Assembly (NCBI GenBank): GCA_902785065.1
Contig: CACZXH010000001.1
Coordinates: 59,678 to 123,677 of the forward strand
Source of the DNA: an uncultured Bacteroidia bacterium
GTDB taxonomy: Bacteria; Bacteroidota; Bacteroidia; Bacteroidales; UBA932
Reading direction: 5' to 3'
Length of the DNA: 64,000 bases
This document shows, piece after piece, positions 21,601 through 30,295 of this stretch. Numbering within the stretch: the stretch's first letter is position 1; every line of letters starts with the position of its first letter. The notes under the pieces are model-generated. The model did no database searches. It had not been told where the DNA came from and worked only from the letters and a program-made list of their open reading frames with translations. The position numbers and the translations under genes are program-made.

Positions 21601-22713
21601 GCCTTCCCGCTCACCAAGGCCGATACCGACACCCAGTACGCCCTCATCACGGTGGCCGACACGGGTCGTGGCATTCCGGAAGGGGAGTTGGAGAAGATTT
21701 TCGAGCGGTTCTACCAGGCTGATAACCAAGGCGATACGCACGGATCGGGCATCGGTCTGTTCTATGCCCGTGTGCTGGCCGGCCTGCATCACGGCTATAT
21801 CAAGGCGGCAAACCGCGAAGAAGGCGGGGCCGTCTTCAGCCTCGTACTCCCCGTGAGCGCCTCCTCCTATACCGAGGACGAGCGCACGGAAATCAAGCCG
21901 GTGTACGACATCCCCGCCCCGGTCGCCACGGAAATGCCGGCGGAGACGGCGGACAGCGAGGACCACCAGCGGATCGCCGTCGTGGACGACGACATCGACA
22001 TCGCCAATTACGTGAAGGTGCTCCTGAGCCCGTACTACAACGTGTCCGTGTACTTCGACGGCGCTTCCGCCCTGAAGGGCATGGAGGACGAGATTCCCGA
22101 CCTGGTGATCTCCGACGTCGTGATGCCCGGCATGAGCGGCTACGAGCTGTGCAAGGCCGTCAAGGCGGACCTGCAGTTGAGTCACATCCCCGTGGTGCTG
22201 GTCACGGCGAAGGTAGCCGTGGAGAATCAGGTCCAGGGCCTGCGCGAAGGAGCCGACGCCTACGTCACCAAGCCCTTCCAGCCCGCCTACCTGCTGGCCC
22301 TCGTGAAGTCCCTACTGGACAACCGCGCGAAGCTGCACAAGCAGCTGGGCTCCATCACGACGACGGAGGACATCGAACCCGAGGCCCTCTCGCCGCGCGA
22401 CGCCGCCTTCATGAAGGAGCTGTACGAACTGATGGAAAAGGAACTCGCGAATGTGGACCTGGACATCACCCGCATCACGGAAATGATGAAGATCTCCCGC
22501 ACCAAGTTCTACTACAAGGTGAAAGGCTTGACTGGCGAGAACCCGAGCGTGTTCTTCAAGCGCTACAAGCTCAACCGCGCCGCCGACCTCCTCAAGGAAG
22601 GAAAGTACAACATGTCCGAAATCGCCTACATGACCGGTTTCAACACCCTCTCCCACTTCTCCACATCCTTCAAGAAGCAGTTCGGCGTCCCGCCATCGGA
22701 GTACGGAGGATAG
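18649..22713 (+). CDS. Hybrid two-component system (HTCS) regulator of the PUL
   Basis: A complete 1354-residue one-protein two-component system. The start at 18649 gives a signal sequence with a lipobox-like LAGC. The first ~750 residues are Reg_prop propeller repeats (IWIATSRGLNRY, IWAATNGGVARL, LWIATLRDGLWLY, IWVSTMNGLGKF) followed by a Y_Y_Y domain. After one membrane helix come HisKA (NVAHEFRTPLTM, His about 842), HATPase_c (NLLSNAMKFTP, GSGIGLFYA), a receiver (VISDVVMPG, Asp about 1156) and an AraC-type HTH (LKEGKYNMSEIAYMTGF). It is divergent from the esterase-SusCD operon, the usual position of a PUL's own regulator. It probably binds the nearby 11-nt direct repeat. It ends 11 bp before the convergent GH95 gene. 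Confidence 0.96.
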   Translation: MKYRLLTFLTFLTLLAVLAGCRRGAPPVSQPSGNIIVSDRLSNQRVNAFAEDDDGHIWIATSRGLNRYSVHEYHQYFSADDTLGLPDNQVNDVFRSSNGTIWAATNGGVARLTPEGLFHCVPAPGRPNANRIWETRDGKVLMSNSAILYQYDAEEDRFRPAVRDFNAFGIPSSAQDGNLLWVVSGNGRVLNCYNTDDFSLTASYPASHTVYHLCDAGNGELWMSGMGRMSIFDTRTRTWKELPEAIRNESRLMQGDVDIIYNVDDRSILLNVIGKGIFHYYRTTERVLFQDDAGFPFELPDTEIRTIFRDSEHNLWFGTTDQGYSVSYMYRNQFNSNKFLTSAFAGKTVVSLCLDQEQRLWIATLRDGLWLYDLRTKDLRNVNEDSLVPNTSVGYNRCSKVFCDSGGDLWLFFQEKFWVVRCRYEGGRFQVLDNLFVANANAIAEDGQGRIWMGGSSANLTRYDKVTRESAYITVWNDSETPYVTDLEMTVESGIVVAGLNRMLVSVNPYTDEVTELPMTEEEKAACARHSSLRATCLLKDSAGEFWTGTTANGLLRHSKRGAVTAPVDGVPCLDVCSIEEDRQGNIWVSTMNGLGKFDRTVGQFVNYFKEDGIGGDQFSERASCVLPDGTLVFGGTHGLTWFNPLDVPQKRSVPLVFEDLKINNVLVEPGKGAAIERELRDNPDIVLHYDQNAFNISFAALDFSGLERTHYYYMMEGYDPDWVDAGNDHDAYYSNLPAGRYRFRVRITNNNQSIVETERYLNVRVLPPWYGTWWAILLYILTGFVLLAGIYQLTRRIRRVRKEAARRIHEVRRERERVEKEKEQEKRLSKIQMNYFSNVAHEFRTPLTMIAGPVSQLAESDGVKGQDRQLVGIIQRNATWMLSLVNQLLDFNRIGDKKLQLRAAQGDIVAPLKGIAELFKFNAGAKGIEFQTHGLEDSFPMWADVDKVQKIVMNLLSNAMKFTPTGGRVTLSFDVVPRDEAAAAFPLTKADTDTQYALITVADTGRGIPEGELEKIFERFYQADNQGDTHGSGIGLFYARVLAGLHHGYIKAANREEGGAVFSLVLPVSASSYTEDERTEIKPVYDIPAPVATEMPAETADSEDHQRIAVVDDDIDIANYVKVLLSPYYNVSVYFDGASALKGMEDEIPDLVISDVVMPGMSGYELCKAVKADLQLSHIPVVLVTAKVAVENQVQGLREGADAYVTKPFQPAYLLALVKSLLDNRAKLHKQLGSITTTEDIEPEALSPRDAAFMKELYELMEKELANVDLDITRITEMMKISRTKFYYKVKGLTGENPSVFFKRYKLNRAADLLKEGKYNMSEIAYMTGFNTLSHFSTSFKKQFGVPPSEYGG

Positions 22714-22724
22714 AGGCGAATCTA

Positions 22725-25055
22725 TCAGCGTTCTTTCAACGAAACCACCTTGCCATCCTTCCAGACAAGGTCTACCGTCGTGCCCTTGCGGGTGCGGAGG
22801 CCCTTGAAGGAGCCGGTAGGCCAGGCGGAGGGTAAGGCCGGAAGCGGCTGGAGGGTACCGTCCGGGCCGCTGTAGAGGAGCATTTCCATCACGCCGGCGC
22901 AGCCGCCGAAGTTTCCGTCGATCTGGAAGGGCGAATGCGCGTCGAAGAGGTTCGGGTAGGTGCCGCCGCCGCTGCGGTAGTCCGGGCCCCGGAAGTTGTC
23001 GGGGCTCACATAGCGGAGCAGGCGCCGGTACATCTTGTAGGCGCTCTCGCCGTCTCGGAGCCGGGCGTACAGGTTCACGCGCCAGCCGCAGCTCCAGCCA
23101 GTGGTCTCGAAGCCCTTGATTTCCAGCGTTTTCAGCGCCGCTTCGGCGACGGGACCGGTCACATACTGGTGGCCGGGATACGCGCCGATGAGGTGCGATT
23201 GATGGCGGTGCTGGGGTTCCCAGTCGCGCCAGTCGTAGTACCATTCCTGCAGGTTGCCGGCGGCGCCAATCTGATAGGGGCGCAAACGGGCGAGCACGTC
23301 GGAGGCTTCGGCAACGAAGTCGTCGTCCGCGGCGAGTTCGCGGGCGGCCGCTACGGCATCCGTGAGGCACTCGCGGATGATGGCGAGGTCCGCTGTAGCT
23401 CCATACAGCGTGGCGCCCCGGAAACCGTCCGGTGTGATGTAGATGTTCTCCGGCGAAGTCCCGGGGGATGTGACCAGCTCGCCGTTTTTCTCTACGAGCC
23501 AGTCCATGCAGAACTCCGCCGCGCCCTTCAGGACGGGATAATCCACTTCCAACGCGGCCCGGTCTCGGGTGTAGAGGTAGTGCTCCCAGAGGTGGGTGGA
23601 CAGCCAGGCGCCGCCCATCGTCCAGTTCGCCCAGGCCGGATCGCCGGTGCCCAGGCCCACGGGCGTGGCCATCGCCCAGATGTCGGAGTTGTGGCCGGCG
23701 TTCCAGCCGCGCGTAGCGCCGTAGAGGCGACGCGAAACGGGTGCTCCGTTCTGGCTCAGGTTATGGATGAACGTGCGCAGGACGTTATGCATATCGCCCA
23801 AACCGGCGGCCTCCGCGGGCCAGTAGTTCTCCTCAAGATTGATGTTGATGGTGTAGTTGCAGCTCCACGGCGGGTCCATGCTCTCGTTCCAGAGGCCCTG
23901 CAGGTTCGCCGGGACGCCTTCCGTCCGGGAAGAAGCGATCAGCAGGTACCGGCCTAACTGATAGTACAGCGCTTCCAGCTCGGGATTCGCCTCGCCGAAG
24001 TCCGTGTAGCGCTTCAGCTGGACATCGGTGGGCAGGACGCGGACGGAGTCCGGCGTCGCGCCTAGGTCGATGGACACGCGGTCGAAATAGCCCTTGTAAT
24101 CGGCCTCGTGGCGAGCCTGGAGCCGCGCAAAACCGGCCTCGCGGGCGCGTCGCAAGTTCGCATCGGCCAGAGCCTTGTATGGTTTCCCTTCCTTTACCGG
24201 ATCCTTGTCGAAACCGTTGAAACTGGTGGCGTTGACCAGGTACAGCGTCGCTTCCCGGACACCGTCCAGCACGAGAGCGCCCTCGGCCGTGGAAACGCCG
24301 CCGCCGGAAACATCGGCATAAACCCGCGTGCGGAAATGGATGCCACGTGCCGGGTCGTACCAGTATTTCTCCGGACTGAGCTGCTTGAAATTGAAATAGT
24401 TCGGATAGGTGTGCCACGCGGCGTAGCCGTCCAGAGTCAGGCCTTCCTCCGACGCCGACAACTCGTGCGGGAGGGCCGTTTCCAGGGAAACCCGGGCGTT
24501 CACAGGCGCTTCCGAGACGATATGGACGACGATCACCGAGTCCGGCGCCGAGGCGAAAACCTCGCTCCGGAACAGGGCGCCGTCCCGCAAGTACGACGTC
24601 GTGGCGACCGCCCGGGACAGGTCCAGCTTCCGCTCGTAGGCCGACACGGCGCAGGTATCATAGTCGATCCGAAGCGTTCCAAGCGGCATATAACTCTCGC
24701 TGAAATGCCCTTGCAGGCCCCGCTGGAGCCGTTCGGCCGCCGCATAATCCTCGTTGTCCAGGGCCTCGCGGACGGCCTTCAGGGCTTCTGCCCCGTCGCC
24801 GGTCAAGCCCAGGGTCACGAGGTCCGGATGCCCCGTCCCTTTGTCCGGCTCGCCGGTCCAGAGGGTGATGTCATTCAGGGACAGATGCTCGTGGACGGGA
24901 TCGCCATACACCATGGCGCCCAGTCGTCCGTTGCCCACGGGTAGGGCTTCCTCGAAGAAAGCGGCAGGGCGGTCGTAATGCAGCGTCAAATCGCGCTGCG
25001 GGGCGCCCGTGCAGGCGGTAAGCACGAGCAAAAGAGGAAGGATGTGTTTCATCAT
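22725..25055 (-). CDS. GH95 alpha-L-fucosidase/alpha-L-galactosidase family lipoprotein
   Basis: A 776-residue GH95 enzyme, an inverting exo-glycosidase that removes alpha-1,2-linked L-fucose or the related L-galactose. Start: the ATGATG at 25055/25052 opens a lipoprotein signal (VLTAC) and overlaps the upstream stop as ATGA. Family motifs are clear: [29 protein letters not shown], the NIN pair in [12 protein letters not shown] (Asn404/Asn406, matching the activating asparagines), [15 protein letters not shown], and the IDGNFGG Asp (about 713) matching the base of characterised members. It is translationally coupled to the CE2 esterase gene and convergent with the HTCS. It fits PUL A as a side-chain-removing enzyme. 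Confidence 0.93.
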   Translation of the reverse strand: MMKHILPLLLVLTACTGAPQRDLTLHYDRPAAFFEEALPVGNGRLGAMVYGDPVHEHLSLNDITLWTGEPDKGTGHPDLVTLGLTGDGAEALKAVREALDNEDYAAAERLQRGLQGHFSESYMPLGTLRIDYDTCAVSAYERKLDLSRAVATTSYLRDGALFRSEVFASAPDSVIVVHIVSEAPVNARVSLETALPHELSASEEGLTLDGYAAWHTYPNYFNFKQLSPEKYWYDPARGIHFRTRVYADVSGGGVSTAEGALVLDGVREATLYLVNATSFNGFDKDPVKEGKPYKALADANLRRAREAGFARLQARHEADYKGYFDRVSIDLGATPDSVRVLPTDVQLKRYTDFGEANPELEALYYQLGRYLLIASSRTEGVPANLQGLWNESMDPPWSCNYTININLEENYWPAEAAGLGDMHNVLRTFIHNLSQNGAPVSRRLYGATRGWNAGHNSDIWAMATPVGLGTGDPAWANWTMGGAWLSTHLWEHYLYTRDRAALEVDYPVLKGAAEFCMDWLVEKNGELVTSPGTSPENIYITPDGFRGATLYGATADLAIIRECLTDAVAAARELAADDDFVAEASDVLARLRPYQIGAAGNLQEWYYDWRDWEPQHRHQSHLIGAYPGHQYVTGPVAEAALKTLEIKGFETTGWSCGWRVNLYARLRDGESAYKMYRRLLRYVSPDNFRGPDYRSGGGTYPNLFDAHSPFQIDGNFGGCAGVMEMLLYSGPDGTLQPLPALPSAWPTGSFKGLRTRKGTTVDLVWKDGKVVSLKER

Positions 25056-26140
25056 TCGACAGGCTTGTTTTCCATCGGCCAGCCGGTAATGGTGGAGACG
25101 ACGGGGATGAGGGAATAGGCTTTCTTCACGTGGCCGCTGTAGTTCGGATGCCAGGAGGCGCCGAGGTCGGCCTCGTTGTCGTGGACCTGGGCGGGCAGGC
25201 CGGCGTAGAAGACGTTCGGGAGCCCGCAGGATTCCACCACGCGGCGGATGTAGTCGTGGTGGTCCGGGCTGTGCATCGGGGCGACGCACAGGATGGGATG
25301 CGCTTCTCCATAATGGGCCTTGACGGCCTTCAGCAGCCGGATATATCCCTCCTTGAAAGCGGAGAAGGCCGGCTGCCGGTTGGTGGAGAAATCATTGGTT
25401 CCCAAATAGATGACGGTAATGGAAGGCTTGGGGCCTGCGAAGGTCCATGCCGGTTCCCTCGCTGTGTCGAAAGTCTGGAGATACCGCTGCGGCATGTGCC
25501 AGCCGCGCCCGGCATCGTTGTAGTTGCGGTCGATGCCCTGGCCGGAATGGGAGATGTGCAGCACGTCGGCCCCGAAGTAGCGGCCCAGAATGTCCGCATA
25601 AGTCTTGGAAGGGTTCTCGTCGGCGGGACGGAACGGGTCCTCGCGGACGCTGTTCTCGCTGCCGTAACCGCAGGTGTAGGAGTCGCCGACGAACTCGATG
25701 AGGCGCTCGCGGAGCCCATCGGCCTGGAGGAAAGCGCCCTCGGCCTCAAAGGCCCGGAAGGTCGCGCGCCCCTGCTCGGCCTCCGTCCGCTTCTGGATGA
25801 CGATCCGGTGCGGCTGCGGCTTGCGCTCCTTCTGCCGGAACAGGACGACGGTGGTGTCCCGGTCGATGACGACGACCTTGTCCGGCTCCGCGGACGGCTC
25901 CCGGTCGATCCAGACATTGAAATAATCCTTTCCGGTGTCGCCGGCCTCCAGGGCCAGGTAGCCGCCTGTGAAGGAAATCCGGGTCACGACGGCGCTCCAG
26001 TCGAAGGAGACGGCGCCGGTTTCCGAAACAAGGGTGCGTCCGACGAAGGTGATGCGGCTGTCGGCGGCCGGAACCCGCTCGCGGGCGGCGGCCGGAACGG
26101 CCGCGGCGGCGAGCAGCAGGGCGATGAGAATCCGTTTCAT
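25052..26140 (-). CDS. CE2-type acetyl esterase (jelly-roll plus SGNH domain)
   Basis: A 362-residue secreted esterase. The start at 26140 opens a signal peptide ending AAARE. An N-terminal beta jelly-roll of about 130 residues ([18 protein letters not shown]) precedes an SGNH-hydrolase domain with [11 protein letters not shown] (Ser about 154), the block III-like GTNDF and the Asp/His block WHPNYSGH (His about 331). This two-domain order and the D-S-x-T-C-G-Y-G motif are those of carbohydrate esterase family 2, which removes acetyl groups from plant polysaccharides. It overlaps the GH95 start by 4 nt. A minus-strand TATCTTTC (26145-26152), one base off the -7 consensus, sits just before the start codon. 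Confidence 0.9.
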   Translation of the reverse strand: MKRILIALLLAAAAVPAAARERVPAADSRITFVGRTLVSETGAVSFDWSAVVTRISFTGGYLALEAGDTGKDYFNVWIDREPSAEPDKVVVIDRDTTVVLFRQKERKPQPHRIVIQKRTEAEQGRATFRAFEAEGAFLQADGLRERLIEFVGDSYTCGYGSENSVREDPFRPADENPSKTYADILGRYFGADVLHISHSGQGIDRNYNDAGRGWHMPQRYLQTFDTAREPAWTFAGPKPSITVIYLGTNDFSTNRQPAFSAFKEGYIRLLKAVKAHYGEAHPILCVAPMHSPDHHDYIRRVVESCGLPNVFYAGLPAQVHDNEADLGASWHPNYSGHVKKAYSLIPVVSTITGWPMENKPVE

Positions 26141-26179
26141 AGCCGAAAGATAGGCATTTTTCGGCCGATTCACAATCCT

Positions 26180-27442
26180 TTACTCTGTCGCTCGCTTGTT
26201 CAGGTTCGACGTGAGATACATGATGCCCACCAGCAGGACGAACAGCAGGAGCGTACCGGCCAGGAGAGCGTAGGTTTGCATCTGGAGCAGGATGTAGCTG
26301 AGCACATAGGCGACGGCGACAAGGGCGGTGAGGAGCCAGGCCGTCTTGTCGCGCAGGATGCCGCGGAAGTAGCCGAAGAGGGCCGCAACGGTCATCAAGG
26401 CCGCCAGGCCGTAGGCCATCGGAAAGCGCATGAATTCCGAAAAGGACAGGACGAGCGCATAGAACAGGACCAGAGAAAGGCCGATGACAAGATACTGGAC
26501 GATGTCGATCTTCTTCTTCCCCACCAGTTCCACCGCCAGTCCGGCGAGGAAAACGAGCAGGATCACGAGGATGCCGTACTTGGTGGAACGGGTGGTCTGC
26601 TGATACTGGGTCACGCCCTGGAGCATGGTCACGCCAAAGGACGTGTCGTCCGGATTACCGCGGTTGATTTCGGAGACGGACCAGCGGGCGGAGAAGCCCG
26701 CGTCCGTCACTTCCCGCTCAGAAGGCAGGAAATCGCCGGTAAAGGAGGGATCCGGGCAGTTCGAGCGCATTTTGACTTCGGTGGTTCCCCCGTAAGGGCG
26801 GACTTTCAGCGAGGACGATCCTTTCACGCGATAGGTCAGCCGGAACGGCAGGACCGTCTTGCCATCCATCAGGGCCTTGTCCAAATCGATGGCTTCGGAA
26901 AGGGTTCCCTTGCTGTTTTCGGGGAAATACTCGTCCACCTCGCTGGAGCCGGAATGGAAGGCGTAGGCCGCCTCACCCAGTGTGATCTCTACGCTGCCTT
27001 CGATGCCGCGCAGGTCGCTGAGGCCCAGCACGACCTGCTGGCCTTTCAGGCTTTCGCCGGCATAGAAGGCCGGGATGACGAAATCGCCCGTCACGACGAC
27101 ATCGGCCCCATAGACCATGATGTCATAGATGGAGCGGTGCAGCGTCTGGGTCTGTGTGTCGATATCATAGTCGAGCGTCCGGGGATAGACGGTCCCAGTC
27201 GTCAACTTAACCGTCTTTTTCTGGTCCTTGTCCAGCACTTCCTTCTCGTAGGAGAACTGCAGGGCCGGACCGGTGAGTGTCTGGGCACGGCCCCAACTGG
27301 CCGAAACCTCGGCGCGGCTTTCGTCGGCAGCCACCTGCCGGTCGTGAATCTGGCTTTGGATCATCGCCAGGGGTATGAGCAGCAGAAGGGTCAGGACGCC
27401 CATCAGGGCGATTTTCAGGGGCAGGGAATCTTTCAGTTTCAT
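26180..27442 (-). CDS. creD: CreD-family inner-membrane protein
   Basis: A 420-residue integral membrane protein. The start at 27442 (MKLKDSLPL) gives the usual short cytoplasmic tail before the first membrane helix (ALMGVLTLLLLIPLAMIQSQI). A long periplasmic domain with RTLTGPAL-like and YP motifs follows (QTLTGPALQFSYE, TVYPRTLDYDID). Five or six closely packed helices make up the C-terminal third, including KKKIDIVQYLVIGLSL and FSEFMRFPMAYGLAA. This matches CreD, whose molecular role is unclear; in enterobacteria it belongs to the CreBC regulon and affects envelope phenotypes. No creBC genes lie nearby. It is divergent from ettA with 49 bp between start codons. Confidence 0.9.
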   Translation of the reverse strand: MKLKDSLPLKIALMGVLTLLLLIPLAMIQSQIHDRQVAADESRAEVSASWGRAQTLTGPALQFSYEKEVLDKDQKKTVKLTTGTVYPRTLDYDIDTQTQTLHRSIYDIMVYGADVVVTGDFVIPAFYAGESLKGQQVVLGLSDLRGIEGSVEITLGEAAYAFHSGSSEVDEYFPENSKGTLSEAIDLDKALMDGKTVLPFRLTYRVKGSSSLKVRPYGGTTEVKMRSNCPDPSFTGDFLPSEREVTDAGFSARWSVSEINRGNPDDTSFGVTMLQGVTQYQQTTRSTKYGILVILLVFLAGLAVELVGKKKIDIVQYLVIGLSLVLFYALVLSFSEFMRFPMAYGLAALMTVAALFGYFRGILRDKTAWLLTALVAVAYVLSYILLQMQTYALLAGTLLLFVLLVGIMYLTSNLNKRATE

Positions 27443-27454
27443 CAATATTTTCCT

Positions 27455-27462
27455 TATCTTTG
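27455..27462 (+). promoter_or_regulatory. -7 promoter element of ettA
   Basis: TATCTTTG is a perfect TAnnTTTG box in the 49-bp divergent gap. It predicts a start of transcription near 27467 and a leader of about 25 nt. Confidence 0.6.
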
Positions 27463-27491
27463 TGGAGATAGCAACCAGCAAAAACAAAGCC

Positions 27492-29168
27492 ATGGCTGAC
27501 GAAAAGATTATTTTCTCGATGAACGGGGTGGGAAAGGTCCTCCCGCACAACAACAAGGTCATTCTCAAGGACATCTACCTGTCCTTCTTCTACGGCGCCA
27601 AGATCGGCATCATCGGCCTCAACGGGTCCGGTAAATCGACGCTCCTCAAGATCATCGCCGGGGTGGAGAAATCCTTCAAGGGCGAGGTCGTGTGGGCGCC
27701 CGGCTACACCGTCGGATACCTCGCGCAGGAGCCGGAGATGGACCCGGACAAGACCGTCATCGAGGTGGTCCAGGAGGGCGTGCAGGACGTGATGGACATC
27801 CTCGCGGAGTACAATGACATTTCGATGAAGTTCATGGAGCCCATGGACGACGACGAGATGAACCGCCTCATCGAGCGCCAGGGGGAACTGACCGAGCTCA
27901 TCGAGCACCTGGACGGCTGGGAGATCGATGCGAAGCTGGAACGGGCGATGGACGCCCTCCAGTGCCCGCCCTCGGACGCGAAAATCCGCACGCTTTCCGG
28001 CGGCGAAAGGCGCCGCGTGGCGCTGTGCCGCCTCCTCCTGCAGCAGCCGGACGTCCTCCTGCTGGACGAGCCCACGAACCACCTGGACACCGAATCCATC
28101 CAGTGGCTGGAAGCGCACTTGCAGCAGTACAAGGGAACGGTCATCGCCGTCACCCATGACCGTTACTTCCTGGACAACGTCGCTGGCTGGATCCTGGAAC
28201 TGGACCGCGGCGAAGGCATTCCCTGGAAGGGCAACTACTCGTCCTGGCTGGACCAGAAGACGAAGCGCCTCGCAATGGAGGAGAAGCAGGAGTCCAAGCG
28301 CCGGAAGACGTTGGAACGCGAGCTGGAATGGGTCCGGATGGCCCCGAAGGCCCGCCAGGCCAAGCAGAAGGCCCGTCTGGGCGCCTACGAGAAACTCGCT
28401 TCCGCCGATGTCAAGCAGAAGGAGGCGAACCTCGAGATCTACATTCCCAACGGACCGCACCTCGGCAACAAGGTCATCCGCTTCAACGACGTGTCCAAGG
28501 CCTATGACGGCAAGGTGCTGTTCGAGCACCTGACCTTCGAACTCCCGCCGGCCGGCATCGTGGGCGTCATCGGCCCGAACGGCGCCGGCAAGACCACCCT
28601 CTTCCGCCTGATCATGGGCATCGAGCAGCCCGACAGCGGAACCATCGAGATCGGTGACACCGTGAAGATCGCGTACGTGGACCAGCAGCACAAGTCCATC
28701 GACCCGGACAAGACCGTATACGAGACCATCGCCGGCAATTCCGAATGGGTGCGGCTCGGCAACCGCGACATCAACGCCCGCTCCTGGGTGTCCCGTTTCA
28801 ATTTCTCCGGCGCCGACCAGGAAAAGCTGTGCGGCGTCCTCTCCGGCGGCGAACGGAACCGCCTGCACCTGGCCCTTACCCTGAAGGATGAAGGCAATGT
28901 CCTCCTCCTCGATGAACCGACCAATGATGTGGATGTCAACACCATCCGCGCCCTGGAGGAAGGCCTGGACGGGTTCGCGGGCTGCGCCGTCGTGGTGAGC
29001 CACGACCGCTGGTTCCTGGACCGCATTGCGACGCACATCCTCGCCTTCGAAGGCGACTCCCAGGTCGTCTTCTTCGACGGCAACTATTCCGAGTACGAGG
29101 CCAACAAAAAGATGCGCCTGGGCGATGTGGAGCCCAAGCGCTTCAAGTACAAGAAGTTGATGGAATAG
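27492..29168 (+). CDS. ettA: Energy-dependent translational throttle protein EttA (ABC-F)
   Basis: A 558-residue cytosolic ABC-F ATPase, close to the 555 residues of E. coli EttA, which gates entry of ribosomes into elongation according to the ATP/ADP ratio. The start at 27492 (MADEKIIFSMNGVGK) matches the family. Two nucleotide-binding domains are present: Walker A GLNGSGKST with signature LSGGERRRVAL and Walker B VLLLDEPTNHLD; then GPNGAGKTT with LSGGERNRLHL and VLLLDEPTNDVD. The basic P-site tRNA interaction linker (MAPKARQAKQKARL) lies between them, and the arm insertion is present in the first domain. There are no membrane segments, which separates it from ABC exporters. Single-gene unit with its own promoter. 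Confidence 0.96.
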   Translation: MADEKIIFSMNGVGKVLPHNNKVILKDIYLSFFYGAKIGIIGLNGSGKSTLLKIIAGVEKSFKGEVVWAPGYTVGYLAQEPEMDPDKTVIEVVQEGVQDVMDILAEYNDISMKFMEPMDDDEMNRLIERQGELTELIEHLDGWEIDAKLERAMDALQCPPSDAKIRTLSGGERRRVALCRLLLQQPDVLLLDEPTNHLDTESIQWLEAHLQQYKGTVIAVTHDRYFLDNVAGWILELDRGEGIPWKGNYSSWLDQKTKRLAMEEKQESKRRKTLERELEWVRMAPKARQAKQKARLGAYEKLASADVKQKEANLEIYIPNGPHLGNKVIRFNDVSKAYDGKVLFEHLTFELPPAGIVGVIGPNGAGKTTLFRLIMGIEQPDSGTIEIGDTVKIAYVDQQHKSIDPDKTVYETIAGNSEWVRLGNRDINARSWVSRFNFSGADQEKLCGVLSGGERNRLHLALTLKDEGNVLLLDEPTNDVDVNTIRALEEGLDGFAGCAVVVSHDRWFLDRIATHILAFEGDSQVVFFDGNYSEYEANKKMRLGDVEPKRFKYKKLME

Positions 29169-29169
29169 C

Positions 29170-29196
29170 GATTCCGGGTCAAGCCAGGAATGACGG
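29170..29196. repeat. Dispersed palindromic repeat between convergent genes
   Basis: ATTCCGGG, a TCAAG loop and CCAGGAAT directly follow the ettA stop and abut the stop of the convergent metallophosphoesterase gene. It is a diverged copy of the element at 6041-6061 (same loop, same following TGACG). It may serve as a weak terminator. Confidence 0.7.
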
Positions 29197-30237
29197 TCAG
29201 CGGTCCAGGACGAGGTCCTGCCGGACTTCCCCGCCCTGCAGGCGGACCCAGGTCCGGAACGGACGGGCGCCCTGGGTGAACTGGAAGATGCGCGCGCCGC
29301 TCGGACCCAAATGGTTATAGGTGGTGTCGCAACCGCTGAAGCGGCCGTAGATGTAGTACATCTGGCCATAGTCCAGGACATAGTCGCAGTCGTGGTCATG
29401 GCCGTTGACGATAGCCTGGATGTCGCCCAACTCCCGCATCTGGGCCAGCAGGCCCGAATTCAGGCGGGACGGGCAAGGTGGCTCGCCGTTCTCGCCGGCG
29501 AGGATTCTTCCACCGTTCGCCAACCCTTCCGTGACCTCGCAAAGCGGAATATGGAAGAAAGCCAGGGAAGGTACGGGATGTCCGCCGTTCCCTTCCGTGA
29601 ACTTTGCACTGTGTTCCCGATACCATTCCAACTGGGAGAAGCGGATGTAATCGTAACAGTGGATCTCCTCCTCCCCTTTCAGGATGACGGCGTCCATCGA
29701 ATCGAACAGGTAGAGCGCCCGGTCCACGCCGCCGGGGCCGGAAAGCGTGATAACATCGTTGGAACAGCCGTACACGCCTTCCTTGGGCGGGAGGTTTACG
29801 CAACCCGGAATCTCCCGGATAACGCGGAACATCTCCTCCCGGGTGGCGCCGAACTGGGAATCGTGGTTTCCGAGAGCGACGGCGAACGGGATGCCCCGGT
29901 CCGCGATGGGCTGGAGGATCTCCTGCGCCGAGGGGATGTCCGGATGGCCGAACAGGATGTCGCCCGTATGGATGACGAAGTCGGGACGCTCGGCGTCCAG
30001 CATCTCGCGGACGTTGCTGATGGCCCGCTCGCTGCGGGGGTCGCCGGTGATGTAATGGGTGTCGGTAAACTGCAGGACTTTGAAGGTTCCGTCGGCGCCG
30101 TACCGGAAGTCCCGGGCGATCGCCAGCCGGGAGCCCTCTTCGCCTGTTTCCTGCCGCCGGCAACCGGCCAGGACCGGCGCCGCAGAGGCGGCTGCCGTCA
30201 GGAAAGCGGCATTCTTGAGGAAAGATCTGCGTTTCAT
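29197..30237 (-). CDS. Tat-exported calcineurin-like metallophosphoesterase
   Basis: A 346-residue phosphoesterase. The start at 30237 (MKRRSFLKN) gives a twin-arginine signal with a lipobox-like LAGC, so it is probably exported folded and lipid-anchored. The five metal-binding motifs of calcineurin-like enzymes are present in order: DTHY, GDILFG, GNHDS, the lone FHIP histidine and NGHDHDCD. Substrates in this family range from nucleotides to phospholipids and glycan phosphates, and none can be assigned here. It is divergent from the FAD oxidoreductase gene, with a perfect minus-strand -7 box TATATTTG 25 bp upstream. It may share regulation with that neighbour because the two promoters are only 12 bp apart. 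Confidence 0.9.
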   Translation of the reverse strand: MKRRSFLKNAAFLTAAASAAPVLAGCRRQETGEEGSRLAIARDFRYGADGTFKVLQFTDTHYITGDPRSERAISNVREMLDAERPDFVIHTGDILFGHPDIPSAQEILQPIADRGIPFAVALGNHDSQFGATREEMFRVIREIPGCVNLPPKEGVYGCSNDVITLSGPGGVDRALYLFDSMDAVILKGEEEIHCYDYIRFSQLEWYREHSAKFTEGNGGHPVPSLAFFHIPLCEVTEGLANGGRILAGENGEPPCPSRLNSGLLAQMRELGDIQAIVNGHDHDCDYVLDYGQMYYIYGRFSGCDTTYNHLGPSGARIFQFTQGARPFRTWVRLQGGEVRQDLVLDR

Positions 30238-30261
30238 GGATACCAGGCTTTTTGTATATTT

Positions 30262-30269
30262 CAAATATA
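30262..30269 (-). promoter_or_regulatory. -7 element for the metallophosphoesterase gene
   Basis: The minus strand reads TATATTTG, a perfect TAnnTTTG box, predicting a leader of roughly 20 nt. It lies back to back with the + strand box at 30282-30289. Confidence 0.55.
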
Positions 30270-30281
30270 AGCATTATTCCG

Positions 30282-30289
30282 TAAATTTG
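30282..30289 (+). promoter_or_regulatory. -7 element for the FAD oxidoreductase gene, implying a leaderless mRNA
   Basis: TAAATTTG is a perfect -7 box ending only 6 nt before the ATG at 30296, so transcription would start at or within a base or two of the start codon. Confidence 0.5.
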
Positions 30290-30295
30290 TGGAAG